NCBI RefSeq assembly: GCF_002022505.1
Contig: NZ_CP019781.1
Location: 744,001-808,000 of the forward strand
Origin: Bartonella sp. WD16.2
GTDB taxonomy: Bacteria > Pseudomonadota > Alphaproteobacteria > Rhizobiales > Rhizobiaceae
DNA: 64,000 nucleotides
Direction: 5' to 3'
Positions 45,176 to 56,917 of the stretch are shown one piece after another. The translations under genes were made by a program, and so were the position numbers. Numbering within the stretch: position 1 is the stretch's first letter; every line of letters begins with the position of its first letter. Below the pieces are notes generated by a model. The model saw only the letters and a list, made by a program, of their open reading frames with translations. It searched no databases and was not told where the DNA came from.

Positions 45176-46852
45176 ATGGTTTCTGCCAATGAAAATGAAT
45201 TGGTTTTTCTACCTTTGGGAGGGGTAGGGGAAATAGGAATGAATTTGGCTGCTTATGGATTTGGTCCAAAAGATTGCCGAGAATGGTTGCTTGTTGATAT
45301 GGGAGTCAGTTTTGCCGGCCCTGAATTGCCAGGAGTAAATCTCATTTTACCAGATATTCACTTTCTGGAAAATGAAAAACATAATGTGTGTGGTCTTGTT
45401 TTGACACATGCTCACGAAGATCACTATGGTGCTGTTCTTGATTTATGGCCAAAATTTCAAGTTCCGCTTTATTGTACTCCTTTTACAGCAGGGTTATTAG
45501 AGAGTAAAAAGCGATCAAATTTCAAATTTGATAAAATCTCATTAAATATTTTTCAAGCTGGTGATTGCTTTCAGATTGGTCCATTTACAATTGAAGCTAT
45601 TGCTGTCAATCATTCAATTCCAGAGTCTGTTTCTTTGGCAATTACAACATCTTTAGGAAATGTGATCCATACTGGAGATTGGAAAATTGATCACACACCT
45701 TCACTTGGACCCGTAACAGATGAAAAAAGGTTACGGATTTTAGGAAACAAAGGCATTTTAGCATTAATATGCGATTCCACTAATGCCCTTCAAGACGGTA
45801 TATCGCCGTCGGAACAACAAGTTCGGGATAGTCTTTCTGAAATTATTTTGAAAGCTGAAGGCCGTGTTGTTATTGCAACTTTTTCATCAAATATTGGTAG
45901 GATACGTTCAATTGCTCTTGCGGCAGAATCTGCTGGGCGCCAAGTTTTTTTGGTGGGGCGCTCTATAAAACGTAGTGTTACTGTAGCGCAAGAGCTTGGT
46001 TATTTGAATAACTTAGCACCATTTATAACGGAAGATGATTATAGTCACACTCCACGGAAAAACATGGTTTTGGTAGTAACAGGAAGCCAAGGTGAACCGT
46101 GTTCTGCTTTAGCAAAACTTTCACGAAATGAAATGAGAAATATTGCACTCTCTCCTGGTGATACAATTATTTATTCATCACGTAGTATTCCGGGAAATGA
46201 AAAGGCTATTTTTGAGATACAAAATCGTTTCATTGATCAGGGAATTAAAGTAATTACAAATAATGATGCTCTTGTTCATGTTTCAGGCCATCCCCGCCGT
46301 TTAGAGCTTCTACAAATGTATGATTGGATAAAACCGCAGATACTTGTTCCTGTACATGGTGAGGCAGTACACCTTGTGGCTCAAGCAGCTTTAGCACGTC
46401 AAGCTAATATTAAAACTATTGCTGAAATTAGAAATGGCGATATGCTCCGCCTTGCTCCCAAACCAATGGAGGTCATTGAGAAAGTATCTGTTGGTCAAAT
46501 CTATAAAGATGGTTACTTGATTGGTAGTGAAGATGAAGTAGGGATTAATGAGCGTCGCAAATTAAGTTATGTTGGTCATGTTGTAATTTCTCTGCATATG
46601 AATAGTAAGCATAATTTACTTGATGATATTGGTTTTATGGCATTGGGATTACCTAACAATGATGGAAAAGGGAAATCATTAAAAGATATTCTTTTAACTG
46701 TTGTAGAAAATACTATTAATAATATTCCACAGATTAAAAGAAAAGATAATGAACTTATTCGGGAAGCAGTACGTCGTGCTGTCAGAGCAGCTGTTAATGA
46801 AATTTGGGGAAAAAAACCTGTTTGTACAGTCTTTTTACATCGCTCAAAGTGA
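45176..46852 (+). CDS. rnj: Ribonuclease J
   Basis: The product has 558 aa. It is a metallo-beta-lactamase/beta-CASP nuclease with metal motif LTHAHEDHYGAVL, a later HTGDWKIDHTP, the beta-CASP motif SGHPRRLEL and the C-terminal domain of RNase J. It acts in 5'-exonucleolytic RNA decay and rRNA maturation. It lies 54 bp after birA behind TTAGGAGA. RNase E is also present in this window, the combination usual in Rhizobiales. Confidence 0.93.
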   Translation: MVSANENELVFLPLGGVGEIGMNLAAYGFGPKDCREWLLVDMGVSFAGPELPGVNLILPDIHFLENEKHNVCGLVLTHAHEDHYGAVLDLWPKFQVPLYCTPFTAGLLESKKRSNFKFDKISLNIFQAGDCFQIGPFTIEAIAVNHSIPESVSLAITTSLGNVIHTGDWKIDHTPSLGPVTDEKRLRILGNKGILALICDSTNALQDGISPSEQQVRDSLSEIILKAEGRVVIATFSSNIGRIRSIALAAESAGRQVFLVGRSIKRSVTVAQELGYLNNLAPFITEDDYSHTPRKNMVLVVTGSQGEPCSALAKLSRNEMRNIALSPGDTIIYSSRSIPGNEKAIFEIQNRFIDQGIKVITNNDALVHVSGHPRRLELLQMYDWIKPQILVPVHGEAVHLVAQAALARQANIKTIAEIRNGDMLRLAPKPMEVIEKVSVGQIYKDGYLIGSEDEVGINERRKLSYVGHVVISLHMNSKHNLLDDIGFMALGLPNNDGKGKSLKDILLTVVENTINNIPQIKRKDNELIREAVRRAVRAAVNEIWGKKPVCTVFLHRSK

Positions 46853-47095
46853 AAATTTTCTCTTAAAGTTATTTGTTTTTAGCTAAATTAATAGAAAGGA
46901 ATTACCAGATTAGCTTTATACTAATACGTATTTGAACTTTATTGAGGTAAATAAACTAAAAAATATAGCGCAATAAAACTTTTAATATGCTGGTTTGTTA
47001 TATTTGCAAGCTTTCAGAATACAGTTATGATTAAATGCATAATATTATTTGAACTGCTCCGATTTGATGAGCTTAATTAGGAGTTAATAATTTCA

Positions 47096-48442
47096 ATGCG
47101 TCTTTCTCAGTATTTCATACCTATCTTAAAAGAGAATCCTAAAGAAGCAGAAATTGTTTCACATCGACTTATGTTGCGTGCAGGTATGATTCGTCAACAA
47201 ACAGCAGGGATTTATTCTTGGTTGCCATTAGGTAAAAAGGTACTTGATAAAGTTTGTACAATTATTCGTGAAGAACAAGAACGAGCTGGTGCTTTAGAAA
47301 TATTAATGCCTACGATTCAATCTGTTGATCTTTGGCATGAAAGTGGTCGTTACGATGATTACGGTTTTGAAATGTTACGTATTAAGGATCGCCAAGAACG
47401 TGATTTGCTTTATGGCCCAACTAATGAAGAAATAGTAACAGATATTTTTCGTTCATATGTTCGTTCTTATAAGGATCTTCCTCTCAATCTTTATCAAATT
47501 CAATGGAAATTTCGTGATGAGATCCGTCCGCGTTTTGGTGTGATGCGTTCACGAGAGTTTTTAATGAAAGACGCATATTCTTTCGATCTTGATTATGAAA
47601 GTGCAAAAATATCCTATAATCGTATGTTTGTTGCATATTTACGTACTTTTTCTCGTATGGGATTGAAAGTAATTCCGATGCGCGCTGATACAGGCCCGAT
47701 TGGTGGCGAACATAGTCATGAATTTATCATTCTAGCTGAAACAGGTGAAAGTGCTATATTCTGCGATAAACAATTTCTTGGCATTACTGCTCCACTTTTT
47801 TCGATCGATTTTACTGATAAAATTATCTTAGCTAATATCGTTAAACAGTGGACAACTTTTTATGCAGCAACGGAGGAAATGCATAATGAAGAAGAGTGGA
47901 GTAAAATCTCTAAATCCAATCAGCTTTCAGCACGTGGCATTGAAGTAGGGCATATTTTTTATTTTGGCACTAAATATTCTGTACCAATGGGAGCAAAAGT
48001 GATGGGAAAAGACGGAAAAGAATATCCGGTTTTTATGGGATCTTATGGGATTGGACCCTCACGTCTTGTTGCAGCAGCAATTGAAGCTTCTCATGATGAA
48101 AATGGTATTATTTGGCCAAAGCCAATAACACCATTTGATTTTGGTATCATCAACATGAAATCAGACGATAAAAAATGTAACCATATCTGTGAAACTCTTT
48201 ATCAGGGACTTATACGTGCTGGCTTTGATCCATTGTTAGATGACAGAAATGAACGCCCTGGTATAAAATTTGCAATAATGGATTTGATTGGTTTACCAAC
48301 ACAAATAATCGTTGGCCCCAAAAATGCTACACAAAATGAGGTTGAAATTAAAGATAGAAAAACAGGTGCTAAAGAATCTTTAACAATTGAATCTGTACTT
48401 AACCGGTTTTCTACAAACTTAGATGGGCAATGTTATGAATAA
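47096..48442 (+). CDS. proS: Prolyl-tRNA synthetase
   Basis: The product has 448 aa. This is the short alphaproteobacterial type without the editing insertion. Class II motifs are visible: [31 protein letters not shown] (motif 2) and [16 protein letters not shown] (motif 3), and the anticodon-binding domain covers the last 100 residues. TAGGAG precedes the ATG. It overlaps the next gene by eight bases. Confidence 0.95.
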   Translation: MRLSQYFIPILKENPKEAEIVSHRLMLRAGMIRQQTAGIYSWLPLGKKVLDKVCTIIREEQERAGALEILMPTIQSVDLWHESGRYDDYGFEMLRIKDRQERDLLYGPTNEEIVTDIFRSYVRSYKDLPLNLYQIQWKFRDEIRPRFGVMRSREFLMKDAYSFDLDYESAKISYNRMFVAYLRTFSRMGLKVIPMRADTGPIGGEHSHEFIILAETGESAIFCDKQFLGITAPLFSIDFTDKIILANIVKQWTTFYAATEEMHNEEEWSKISKSNQLSARGIEVGHIFYFGTKYSVPMGAKVMGKDGKEYPVFMGSYGIGPSRLVAAAIEASHDENGIIWPKPITPFDFGIINMKSDDKKCNHICETLYQGLIRAGFDPLLDDRNERPGIKFAIMDLIGLPTQIIVGPKNATQNEVEIKDRKTGAKESLTIESVLNRFSTNLDGQCYE

Positions 48443-49703
48443 TTTGAGAAGAAAATGGTTTTCATCTTATGAATGGATGGTTTCATTTCGTTACATGATT
48501 CCTAATAAAAAACATATGTTTACATCTGTTGTTTCAATCATTTCTTTAATTGGAATTATGTTAGGGGTTTTTGCCTTAGTTGTCGTTATGGCAGTAATGA
48601 ATGGTTTTCGCACAGAGCTTCTTAATCGCATTCTCGGCATGAACGGACATCTTATCATTCAGACAACTGATTCTGGTTTCTCTGATTATAATACCTTTAT
48701 TTCTTATTTAGAATCCATAGACGGCGTAAACTCTGCTTTGCCTGTTGTTGAAGGACAAGCACTTGTTCAGGGGAATATTGGTGGGGGAACTGGTGCTTTA
48801 ATTCGCGGTATGCGTCAGGAAGACTTGGAGAAGCTTAAAATAGTAACTCAAAATATTAAATCAGGTACACTCGCTCAATTTGAAGAAGAGGAAGGCATTG
48901 CAATCGGAAGTGGTCTGGCAGAAAAATTAGGGCTGACAATTGGAAGTGATCTGCGTATTATTACACCAGATGGTGATGTAACACCTTTTGGCGTTATGCC
49001 ACGTATTAAAGCTTATAAAATAATTGCTATTTTTGAAGTGGGTATGTCTGAATATGACACAATATTTGTTTTTATGCCTCTTTCTGAAGCGCAAGCATTT
49101 TTCAATTTAGGACAGAAAATTCAATCACTAGAGTTATTTCTTAATGATCCCGATACTGTTGATCAAATAAAGCGGGTAATAGAAAAAGAAATGGATCAAC
49201 AAGTTTATTTAATTGATTGGCGCATGCGCAATCAGGCTTTCTTTTCAGCTTTGCAGATTGAGCGTAACGTCATGTTTTTTATTCTTTCTCTTATTATCCT
49301 CGTTGCTGCTTTAAATATTATTTCTGGGCTAATTATGCTTGTGAAAGATAAAAACCATGATATTGCAATTTTGCGCACTATGGGAGCACACCAGAATGCA
49401 ATCATGCGTATATTTATCTCTACCGGGATGATGATTGGATGTATTGGGACAATATTAGGGGTAGTTTTAGGTATCATAGCAGCTACAAACATCAATTATA
49501 TTCAGGATTTTGTATCTTGGTTTTTTAATGTTGATGTTTTTAATCCTCAACTTTATTTTTTAACAAAATTGCCAGCACGGGTTGAATGGGAACAAACTGC
49601 TATAGTAGTTGTGATGGCTTTACTTTTATCGTTTTTTGCAACACTTATTCCGGCGTGGCAAGCTTCTAAACTAGACCCCGTACAAGCCTTGAGGTATGAG
49701 TAA
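48435..49703 (+). CDS. lolE: Lipoprotein-releasing permease, LolC/E family
   Basis: The product has 422 aa. One N-terminal and three C-terminal membrane helices surround a large periplasmic domain, the MacB/FtsX layout. Signature parts are [20 protein letters not shown] near the start and [21 protein letters not shown] at the end. With the ATPase encoded next, it releases lipoproteins from the inner membrane to LolA. As in alphaproteobacteria, a single permease gene serves, so LolC versus LolE cannot be decided. ATG 48423 is an alternative start. Confidence 0.88.
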   Translation: MNNLRRKWFSSYEWMVSFRYMIPNKKHMFTSVVSIISLIGIMLGVFALVVVMAVMNGFRTELLNRILGMNGHLIIQTTDSGFSDYNTFISYLESIDGVNSALPVVEGQALVQGNIGGGTGALIRGMRQEDLEKLKIVTQNIKSGTLAQFEEEEGIAIGSGLAEKLGLTIGSDLRIITPDGDVTPFGVMPRIKAYKIIAIFEVGMSEYDTIFVFMPLSEAQAFFNLGQKIQSLELFLNDPDTVDQIKRVIEKEMDQQVYLIDWRMRNQAFFSALQIERNVMFFILSLIILVAALNIISGLIMLVKDKNHDIAILRTMGAHQNAIMRIFISTGMMIGCIGTILGVVLGIIAATNINYIQDFVSWFFNVDVFNPQLYFLTKLPARVEWEQTAIVVVMALLLSFFATLIPAWQASKLDPVQALRYE

Positions 49704-50383
49704 TGTCTGTTGTTTTAGAACTTGTCGAGATTGAGCGACGTTTTTTTGATAACGACAAACCTTTAATTATTTTAGACAAAGCTAATTTTATTCTTAACCG
49801 TGGAGAACTCGTAGCACTTGTTGCACCATCTGGTGCTGGAAAATCAACACTTCTTCATATTGCTGGGTTACTCGAAAAACCAACAGCTGGTGATGTTTTG
49901 TTGCATGGTATTTCTTGTGCAAAATGCTCTGATAGCGAGCGAACGGCTATGAGACGAAACAATATTGGTTTTGTTTATCAATTTCATCATTTGTTACCAG
50001 AGTTCACAGCTTTAGAAAATGTAATGATACCCCAAATGATAGCAGGATTGAAAAGATCGACTGCAGAAAATCGGGCACTTAAATTATTAACATATCTTCG
50101 GGTTTCTCATCGTGCCAGACATCGTCCATCAGAATTATCAGGTGGCGAACAACAGCGTATCGCTATTGCACGTGCGATAGCAAATGCTCCTTCTATACTG
50201 TTAGCCGATGAGCCTACAGGGAATCTTGATCCTGTAACTTCAGTTTATGTATTTCAGGCTTTGTCAGCACTTGTTCGTCAATCTGGCCTTGCTGCTCTTA
50301 TTGCAACACATAATTATAGCTTGGCCAAACTGATGCATCGCCGAATTACACTGAAAGAGAGAAAAATTATTGAACTTCCTTAA
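49703..50383 (+). CDS. lolD: Lipoprotein-releasing ABC transporter ATPase LolD
   Basis: The product has 226 aa. Walker [11 protein letters not shown]-loop region [11 protein letters not shown], signature [15 protein letters not shown] and Walker [14 protein letters not shown] are all intact. The final His is in IATHNYSLA. It overlaps the permease gene by one base (TAATG), so the pair is coupled. Confidence 0.93.
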   Translation: MSVVLELVEIERRFFDNDKPLIILDKANFILNRGELVALVAPSGAGKSTLLHIAGLLEKPTAGDVLLHGISCAKCSDSERTAMRRNNIGFVYQFHHLLPEFTALENVMIPQMIAGLKRSTAENRALKLLTYLRVSHRARHRPSELSGGEQQRIAIARAIANAPSILLADEPTGNLDPVTSVYVFQALSALVRQSGLAALIATHNYSLAKLMHRRITLKERKIIELP

Positions 50384-50465
50384 AAATACAGTACACCATT
50401 TATTCATTTATTATAGAAAGTTAATACTATAGCGTATGTCTATATTTACCTATTGAAGAGTTTTT

Positions 50466-50756
50466 ATGACAAATTTTGTAATTGATAAAAATCAATTAAA
50501 TACGCGACGTCGGCGATTGATTTTTCGGGCGTGGCATAGAGGCATCCGTGAAATGGATTTAATTTTAGGACAATATGTTGATTCGCATATTATTGGAATG
50601 AGCGATGAAACAGTCTCTGAACTTGAATATATTATGTCTTTTGAAGATCGCGATTTACTTATGTGGATTACAGGGGAAATTCCTACACCATCTGAGATAG
50701 ATAGTCCGCTTTTTCGTGATATTGCAAATTACCGTATTTGCACAAATTTTAATTAA
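50466..50756 (+). CDS. sdhE: FAD assembly factor SdhE
   Basis: The product has 96 aa. It has the RGxxE signature in AWHRGIREMDLILG and the later DLLMWITGE, typical of SdhE/CptB, which promotes covalent FAD attachment to succinate dehydrogenase. It lies just before mfd, an arrangement known from related Rhizobiales. Confidence 0.9.
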   Translation: MTNFVIDKNQLNTRRRRLIFRAWHRGIREMDLILGQYVDSHIIGMSDETVSELEYIMSFEDRDLLMWITGEIPTPSEIDSPLFRDIANYRICTNFN

Positions 50757-50761
50757 TCAAA

Positions 50762-53700
50762 ATGTCCATATTTCAAAAAATTATTCTTCCTAAAGATGTA
50801 CGGGATTTAATAGTTCTGGATGGCATTATTGATGGATTTGAACCTTTTGCGCTTGCTCAATTGAGTTCAGAAATTGCTCAAGATAAACCACTTGTTTATA
50901 TTGTTCGTGATGGAACAAAGATTTCTCATTTACAACAAGTTTTAAATTTTATTGAACCTAATTTACCTGTTTTTCAGTTTCCTGCATGGGATTGTTTACC
51001 TTATGATCGCGTGTCGCCTGGAATAGCCGTTACTGCACGGCGTCTTTCAGCCTTGGCGCATATATTACATTTGCGTAAAAATTCACGTTCTGCAATTATA
51101 TTGACAACAGCAAATGCGATTATTCAAAAATTACCACCTCGCACCATAATTGATGATCAAATTATCCATATGAGTATTGGTCAATGTGTTAATATGGATA
51201 ATTTAATCCATTATTTAGAACGTAGTGGATTTGAACGTGTTGCGATTGTGCATGATGTTGGTGAATTTGCTATTAGAGGAGGAATTATTGATATTTTTTC
51301 TCCTAGTGATAGTGAACCTTTGCGCCTTGATTTTTTTGGTGATACTCTAGAAACTATTCGTATATTCGATCCAGTTACGCAACGCACAACAGGCAATAAA
51401 ACTGATTTTTTTTACAACCAATGAGTGAGGTTATTCTCACGCCTGAGCGGATTAGTCGATTTAAAAATAATTATATTCATACATTTAGTGTATCACAAAG
51501 AAATGATATGCTTTATGAAGCTATTTCTCAAGGGCGGCGTTTTTCTGGTATGGAACATTGGTTACCGTTTTTTTATGAGAATCTTGATAATTTCTTTGAT
51601 TATTGTGGTAACGTACCTATTATTTTTGAGTACCTTATAGAAGAAGTGCTAACTGAACGCTATCGTCTTATTGAAGATTTTTATAATGTTCGTAAAGAGC
51701 AAGAAAACGATCAAGAGAGTAATGCTTCTTATCATCCAATAGAGCCTAATCTACTTTATCTGACACCAGAGCAAGTTTTAACACGTGCACAACAATCGAG
51801 ACAACGTATTGATTTTATACCCTTCAATGTTCCACAAACTTTTGGACAGACAGTCATTCATACGAATGTTATACCGGGATATGATTTTGTAAAAGAGCGT
51901 AACGCGCAGGAAAAAAATGTCTTTGCGAATGTAGTTGATTATATGCTTTCACTACAAGCAGCTGGTAAGAAGGTGCTCTTAGCCTGCTGGAGTGAAGGAT
52001 CTATGAATCGCTTGTTGCAAATTTTTGATGAATACGGATTAAAAAAAATAAAAATTGCAACGTCATTACAAGCTGTAAAGGCAACATCATATGATCAGAT
52101 ATCGGCAGCTATCATAGCAATTGAGCATGGTTTTGAAATTGACGATTTTGTTATCATAGCAGAACAGGATATTCTTGGTGATCGATTAATAAGATCATCA
52201 AAGCGGCATAAGCATAATGCGCATTTTATCTCTGAAATTGCTACATTAAATTCTGGTGATATTGTTGTACATATTGATCATGGTATTGGGCAGTTTATCG
52301 GTCTCAAAACCATCATGACAGCTGGAATTTTACGTGATTGTCTAGAAATCAATTACGCTGAAGGTGATCGATTATTTTTACCTGTTGAAAATATTGAACT
52401 TCTATCACGTTACGGATCAGAAGATACAGATGTAACATTAGATAAGTTAGGTGGTGTTGCTTGGCAAACACGTAAAGCTCGACTTAAGAAACATTTGTTG
52501 AAAATTGCCGGCCAATTAATCCGCATAGCAGCAGAACGCGCCACACGCTCTGCACCTGCGTTAATTCCACCGATTGGATTGTTTGATGAATTTGTTGCGC
52601 GCTTTCCTTATGAAGAAACAGAAGATCAAATAGACGCAATTGATGCAGTTCTAGGTGATTTAGCGGCAGGAAAACCGATGGACCGTTTAATATGTGGTGA
52701 TGTTGGTTTTGGAAAAACAGAAATTGCTATTAGAAGTGCTTTTGTTGTTGCATTAAATGGTTATCAAGTTGCTGTTGTTGTGCCTACAACTTTGCTTTCA
52801 CGGCAACATTACAAGACTTTTATCTCACGTTTTCAAGGGTTACCTGTTAAAATTGGTCATGTTTCAAGGCTTGTAAAAGCCAAAGAATTAGCGCAAGTCA
52901 AAAAAGATATTTCAAATGGTACAATTGATATTGCCATTGGGACACATGCATTACTTAATGAATCAATTAATTTTTCACGGTTAGGGCTTCTTATCATTGA
53001 TGAAGAGCAACATTTTGGTGTTAAGCACAAAGAACGCTTAAAAGAAATTAAAAGTGATATTCATGTTCTCACACTTTCAGCTACTCCCATACCACGAACT
53101 TTAGGGCTTGCTTTATCAGGACTGCGTGAACTTTCATTAATAGCAACTCCACCCATTGGTAGAACACCGGTTCGAACTTTTATTTCACCTTTTGATGCAG
53201 TTGTTATACGCGAGGTATTGCTTCGTGAATATTATCGGGGCGGACAGAGTTTTTATGTTTGTCCTCGTATTTCTGATCTTCCTTATGTAGAAGAATATCT
53301 CAAAACACACGTACCCGAACTTAAATTTGCGGTAGCTCATGGTCAAATGCCAGTTACACAATTTGATGATATTATGAATGCATTTTATGATAGGCAATAT
53401 GACGTACTACTTTCAACAACCATCATTGAATCAGGTCTTGATATTCCAACAGCAAATACATTAATTGTGCACCGTGCTGACATGTTCGGTCTTTCTTCAC
53501 TTTATCAGTTGCGTGGTAGGGTAGGGCGTTCAAAACAACGCGCTTATGCACTTTTTACTTTTCCTGCTGGTAAAGTTTTAACGCCTACTGCTGATCGCCG
53601 TTTTAAAGTCTTGCAATCTCTCGACACATTGGGTGCAGGTTTTCAATTAGCTAGTTATGACATGGACATTCGTGGTTCAGGTAATTTTTTAGGCGAAGAG

Positions 53701-54261
53701 CAATCAGGGCATGTTAAAGAAGTTGGGTTTGAGCTCTATCAAAAAATGCTTGAAGAAGCAGTTGCCGAATTAAAGGATGGCAAACATAATGAAGAGGGCC
53801 AATGGTCACCCCAAATTTCACTTGGTATAACAGCGATAATACCAGAAAGTTTTGTGCCTGATTTATCACTACGTATGAGTCTTTATCGCCGTTTAGTAGA
53901 ACTTGATGATTTGCAACAAATCAACCAATTAGGAGCTGAATTGGTGGATCGTTTCGGTTTTCTTCCAACTGAAGTTCAACATCTTCTTAAGATTGTTTAT
54001 ATTAAAGCATTATGTAAAAAAGCGCATGTAGAAAAATTGGATGCTGGCCCAAAGGGTATTGTTGTGCAGTTTCGTAATAATTATTTTGAAAACAGTGCTG
54101 GCCTTATTAAATGGATTGGAGAACAAGGCTCTCTGGCAAAAATCCGACCAGATCAAAGTATTATTTTTATTCGTGATTGGCCCACAGCTGATGAAAGACT
54201 TTTAGGTGCAGAAACAATTATGACACAACTTGCAACAATGACAGAACAATATCCTGCTTAG
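50762..54261 (+). pseudogene. mfd: Transcription-repair coupling factor, frameshifted
   Basis: Frame one (50762-51424) encodes the UvrB-like N-terminus up to RIFDPVTQRTTGNKTDF. Frame two (51421-54261, 946 aa) continues from MSEVILTPERISRFK with the RNA-polymerase interaction domain, helicase motifs ICGDVGFGKTEIA (Walker A), LLIIDEEQHFGV, LSATPIPRTL and QLRGRVGRSKQRAYA, and the TRCF C-terminal domain. Adding one T to the T8 run at 51406-51413 joins them into 1166 aa, the normal length. Mfd removes stalled RNA polymerase and recruits UvrA. Confidence 0.85.
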
Positions 54262-54791
54262 CAGTTTTTGCATTTACTAGTTTTAAAACCATAACCATGA
54301 TTAATTTTCTGCATAAATTCTATAAAAGTCTGCCTGTTACTCTTTTATATAAGCATTGTTGATCTACGACAAAGGCATAAAATCCTTTCCAATATCTTAT
54401 AGTATGTGTCTGCGTAATAACATTATCTATAAGTTTATAAGATTGTATTTTTATAGTTTTTAAAATTGCTGTATATCTAGAATATTTCATTTTCCTCAAA
54501 ATAACATGGAATAGTGTGGTTAAATATACTCTCTCACGATTTATGTGGGTGTTCCTAGACAATACAACGAATACCAATTGTATGAGAGTACTGCTTTATA
54601 AACTAGCAACTAAACCTGATGTTTCCCTTTTAAAGCGATTAATATGCGTTAGGATTTATACAGATTTTTTCCTATAACTGCCTCATTATCTACCTGATAA
54701 GATTGTGTGTTGATTATTGCAACCTAAATGGAATCATGAACAAATGAAATTAGTAAAAACAATCATAAGTTTGTTTTTGTTTGTTTTTCTT
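54262..54791. other. 530-bp gap with no supported gene
   Basis: The gap between mfd and the convergent binding-protein gene is AT-rich. It holds an 85-codon minus-strand frame (54320-54577) without a ribosome site. It also holds the start of a plus-strand frame at 54744 whose 28 codons look like a signal peptide (MKLVKTIISLFLFVFLLFTP). Neither is supported as a gene; the second could be a relic of a secreted protein. Confidence 0.4.
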
Positions 54792-56642
54792 TTATTCACG
54801 CCACCAAGTTGGAAGATAATATCCATATAAGGATGTATAAATAGGGTGTTTAATATATGACCAACGTGCTATTCGCTGTTCAGGCAAGTGGTACAATGGT
54901 ATATAATAACTACCAGAAATAAGAACTCTATCTAAAGCACGCACTGCTGCAATGAAATTAGTATCTGAACGTGCATTGAGCATTGCAGTTATCATCGCGT
55001 CTATAGCAGGATCAGCTGTTCCTGCAAAATTAAAACTTCCTTTCAAATTTCTAGAAGCAGAACCCCAGCGGTTTATTTGTTCATTGCCTGGTGATAGAGA
55101 ATTTTTTAATTTTGCAATAATCATATCATAATCAAATATACTTAAGCGATTTTGATATTGGGTATCATCGACAGTTCTTATTTCAATATTAATACCAAAA
55201 CGTGATAGCGTACTTTGAAATGCAAGGGCAATTTTTTCTTCATCAAGTGTTTGAGTCATGATCTCAAATTGAAAGGGTAAACCATTCGGAGCAATAACTT
55301 TGTTGTTTTTTCTGGTAAAACCCGATTCTTGCAAAAGTTTCCAAGCTGTTTGCATGATAAGCCGATCCATACCTGAACCATCTGTTTTAAGAAGACGCCA
55401 GCTTCCATCCATTACTTCGGGAAGAACTGCATTAAAATAAGGAGCTAAGAGCCTTTTTTCTTCTTCGCTTGCTGATTTTCCTACAGATGAAAGTATAGAT
55501 CCTGCCCAATAACCTTCTGTTCTGGTATAAATATTACTAAAAAGATGGCGATTGACCCATTCAAAATCGAAAAGCATTGATAATGCTTGTCGTACCTTTT
55601 TATCTTTAAAAATAGTGCGACGGGTATTAAAAACAAAACCAATAGTATCAGCAGGTGTCCCTTTTGAAAAAGATTCTTTGATAACGCGTCCCTCGCGAAC
55701 AGCCGGAAAATTATAAGCAAGCCGCCAACGATTTGGATTAGAAGATCCTTCAATAAAGATATCAACAATACCTTTTTTAAAAGCTTCAAAGTGCGCTGTA
55801 TCATTTCTAAAATATTCGATTTGAATAATGTCAAAGTTATGCAACCCTTTATTAACAGGAAGATCTCTCCCCCAATAATTGGGATCACGTTTATAGATAA
55901 TTCGTTCACCAGGATCAGCATGTTCAATAACATAAGGACCACTTCCTGGAATTTTAACTAAACCATTTTTTTCAAAATCATCAACATTAATAGCATGTTT
56001 AGGTAATATTGGCATTACACCTGCTAAAATAAGCGGAAACTCACGATCCTGTGATTGTGGAAAGTGCATTCTTATACAATAATTATTAATTACTTCAATA
56101 GATTCTATACGCTTCATGTATCGATCAAATGGAGGTCTTCCCTTGTCTTTAAGAAGGTTAACCGTGAATAAGACATCTTCAACTGTTATGAGTTTCCCAT
56201 CTGAAAAATGCGCTTTTGGATTGAGAAAAAAAGTAATCTCTGTGCGTTCGTCATTTAATTCAACTTTTTCTGCCAGAAGAGGATAAAGTGTAAAAGATTC
56301 ATCACGAGAACGCACCATCATTGTTTCGTAAACAAGACCAGAAAATTGCTCATCAGCAAAAAGTCCTCTTGCAGTTGTTCTAAAACTACGAATAACAAAT
56401 GGATTTAAACCATCAAATGTTCCAACAACGCCATATGTGATTTTGCCTTTACTATTTGCATTGGAAGAAGCATAAGGAAAATATTCAAATTTATTTGGTA
56501 GTTTCGGTGCTCCACGCATTGCAATGCCATTTGCTATTACGTCATGGCACAGAAGAAAAATCATAAGAGAAAGAAAAAATTTTAAACGATCTAAACTGTT
56601 AAATAACATTAATAATAACGTGATAATAATTTGTTTATACAA
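54792..56642 (-). CDS. Peptide-type ABC substrate-binding protein (family 5)
   Basis: The product has 616 aa with a hydrophobic export segment near residues 20-38. The SBP_bac_5 pattern is clear: ITYGVVGTFDGLNPFVIRSF, GLVYETMMVRSRDESFTLYPLLAE, FSDGKLITVEDVLFTVNLL, IPGSGPYVIE and YYIPLYHLPEQRIARW. It is close to the YejA-like group, which binds oligopeptides. No permease or ATPase gene is adjacent, so its transporter must be encoded elsewhere. More than one ATG is possible at the start. Confidence 0.85.
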   Translation of the reverse strand: MYKQIIITLLLMLFNSLDRLKFFLSLMIFLLCHDVIANGIAMRGAPKLPNKFEYFPYASSNANSKGKITYGVVGTFDGLNPFVIRSFRTTARGLFADEQFSGLVYETMMVRSRDESFTLYPLLAEKVELNDERTEITFFLNPKAHFSDGKLITVEDVLFTVNLLKDKGRPPFDRYMKRIESIEVINNYCIRMHFPQSQDREFPLILAGVMPILPKHAINVDDFEKNGLVKIPGSGPYVIEHADPGERIIYKRDPNYWGRDLPVNKGLHNFDIIQIEYFRNDTAHFEAFKKGIVDIFIEGSSNPNRWRLAYNFPAVREGRVIKESFSKGTPADTIGFVFNTRRTIFKDKKVRQALSMLFDFEWVNRHLFSNIYTRTEGYWAGSILSSVGKSASEEEKRLLAPYFNAVLPEVMDGSWRLLKTDGSGMDRLIMQTAWKLLQESGFTRKNNKVIAPNGLPFQFEIMTQTLDEEKIALAFQSTLSRFGINIEIRTVDDTQYQNRLSIFDYDMIIAKLKNSLSPGNEQINRWGSASRNLKGSFNFAGTADPAIDAMITAMLNARSDTNFIAAVRALDRVLISGSYYIPLYHLPEQRIARWSYIKHPIYTSLYGYYLPTWWRE

Positions 56643-56917
56643 ATTTAACTTTGTTCATTATGAAAGCACTTTATGAAATAAATTTTATCAAAAAATAAAA
56701 CAATTGAAAAGAAAATGAGCCATATAAATTATATAAAAATTCAATCAATTATTTAATTGTTTTCTCTCTCTAGATTTTACTTTTCTCTTTATATATAATA
56801 AAAAGCACAAAGAAACATTATTTTTTTGATTAATTTTAATACTGTTGACTAAAAATCAACTTAATATCCTTCTATTGGGATCAATCATACAAGCACATTG
56901 AAAGGATTAACTTAATT

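Noticed and set aside
54320..54577. Minus-strand frame of 85 codons between mfd and the binding-protein gene
   Set aside because: No ribosome site, no recognisable domain and composition like the AT-rich background.
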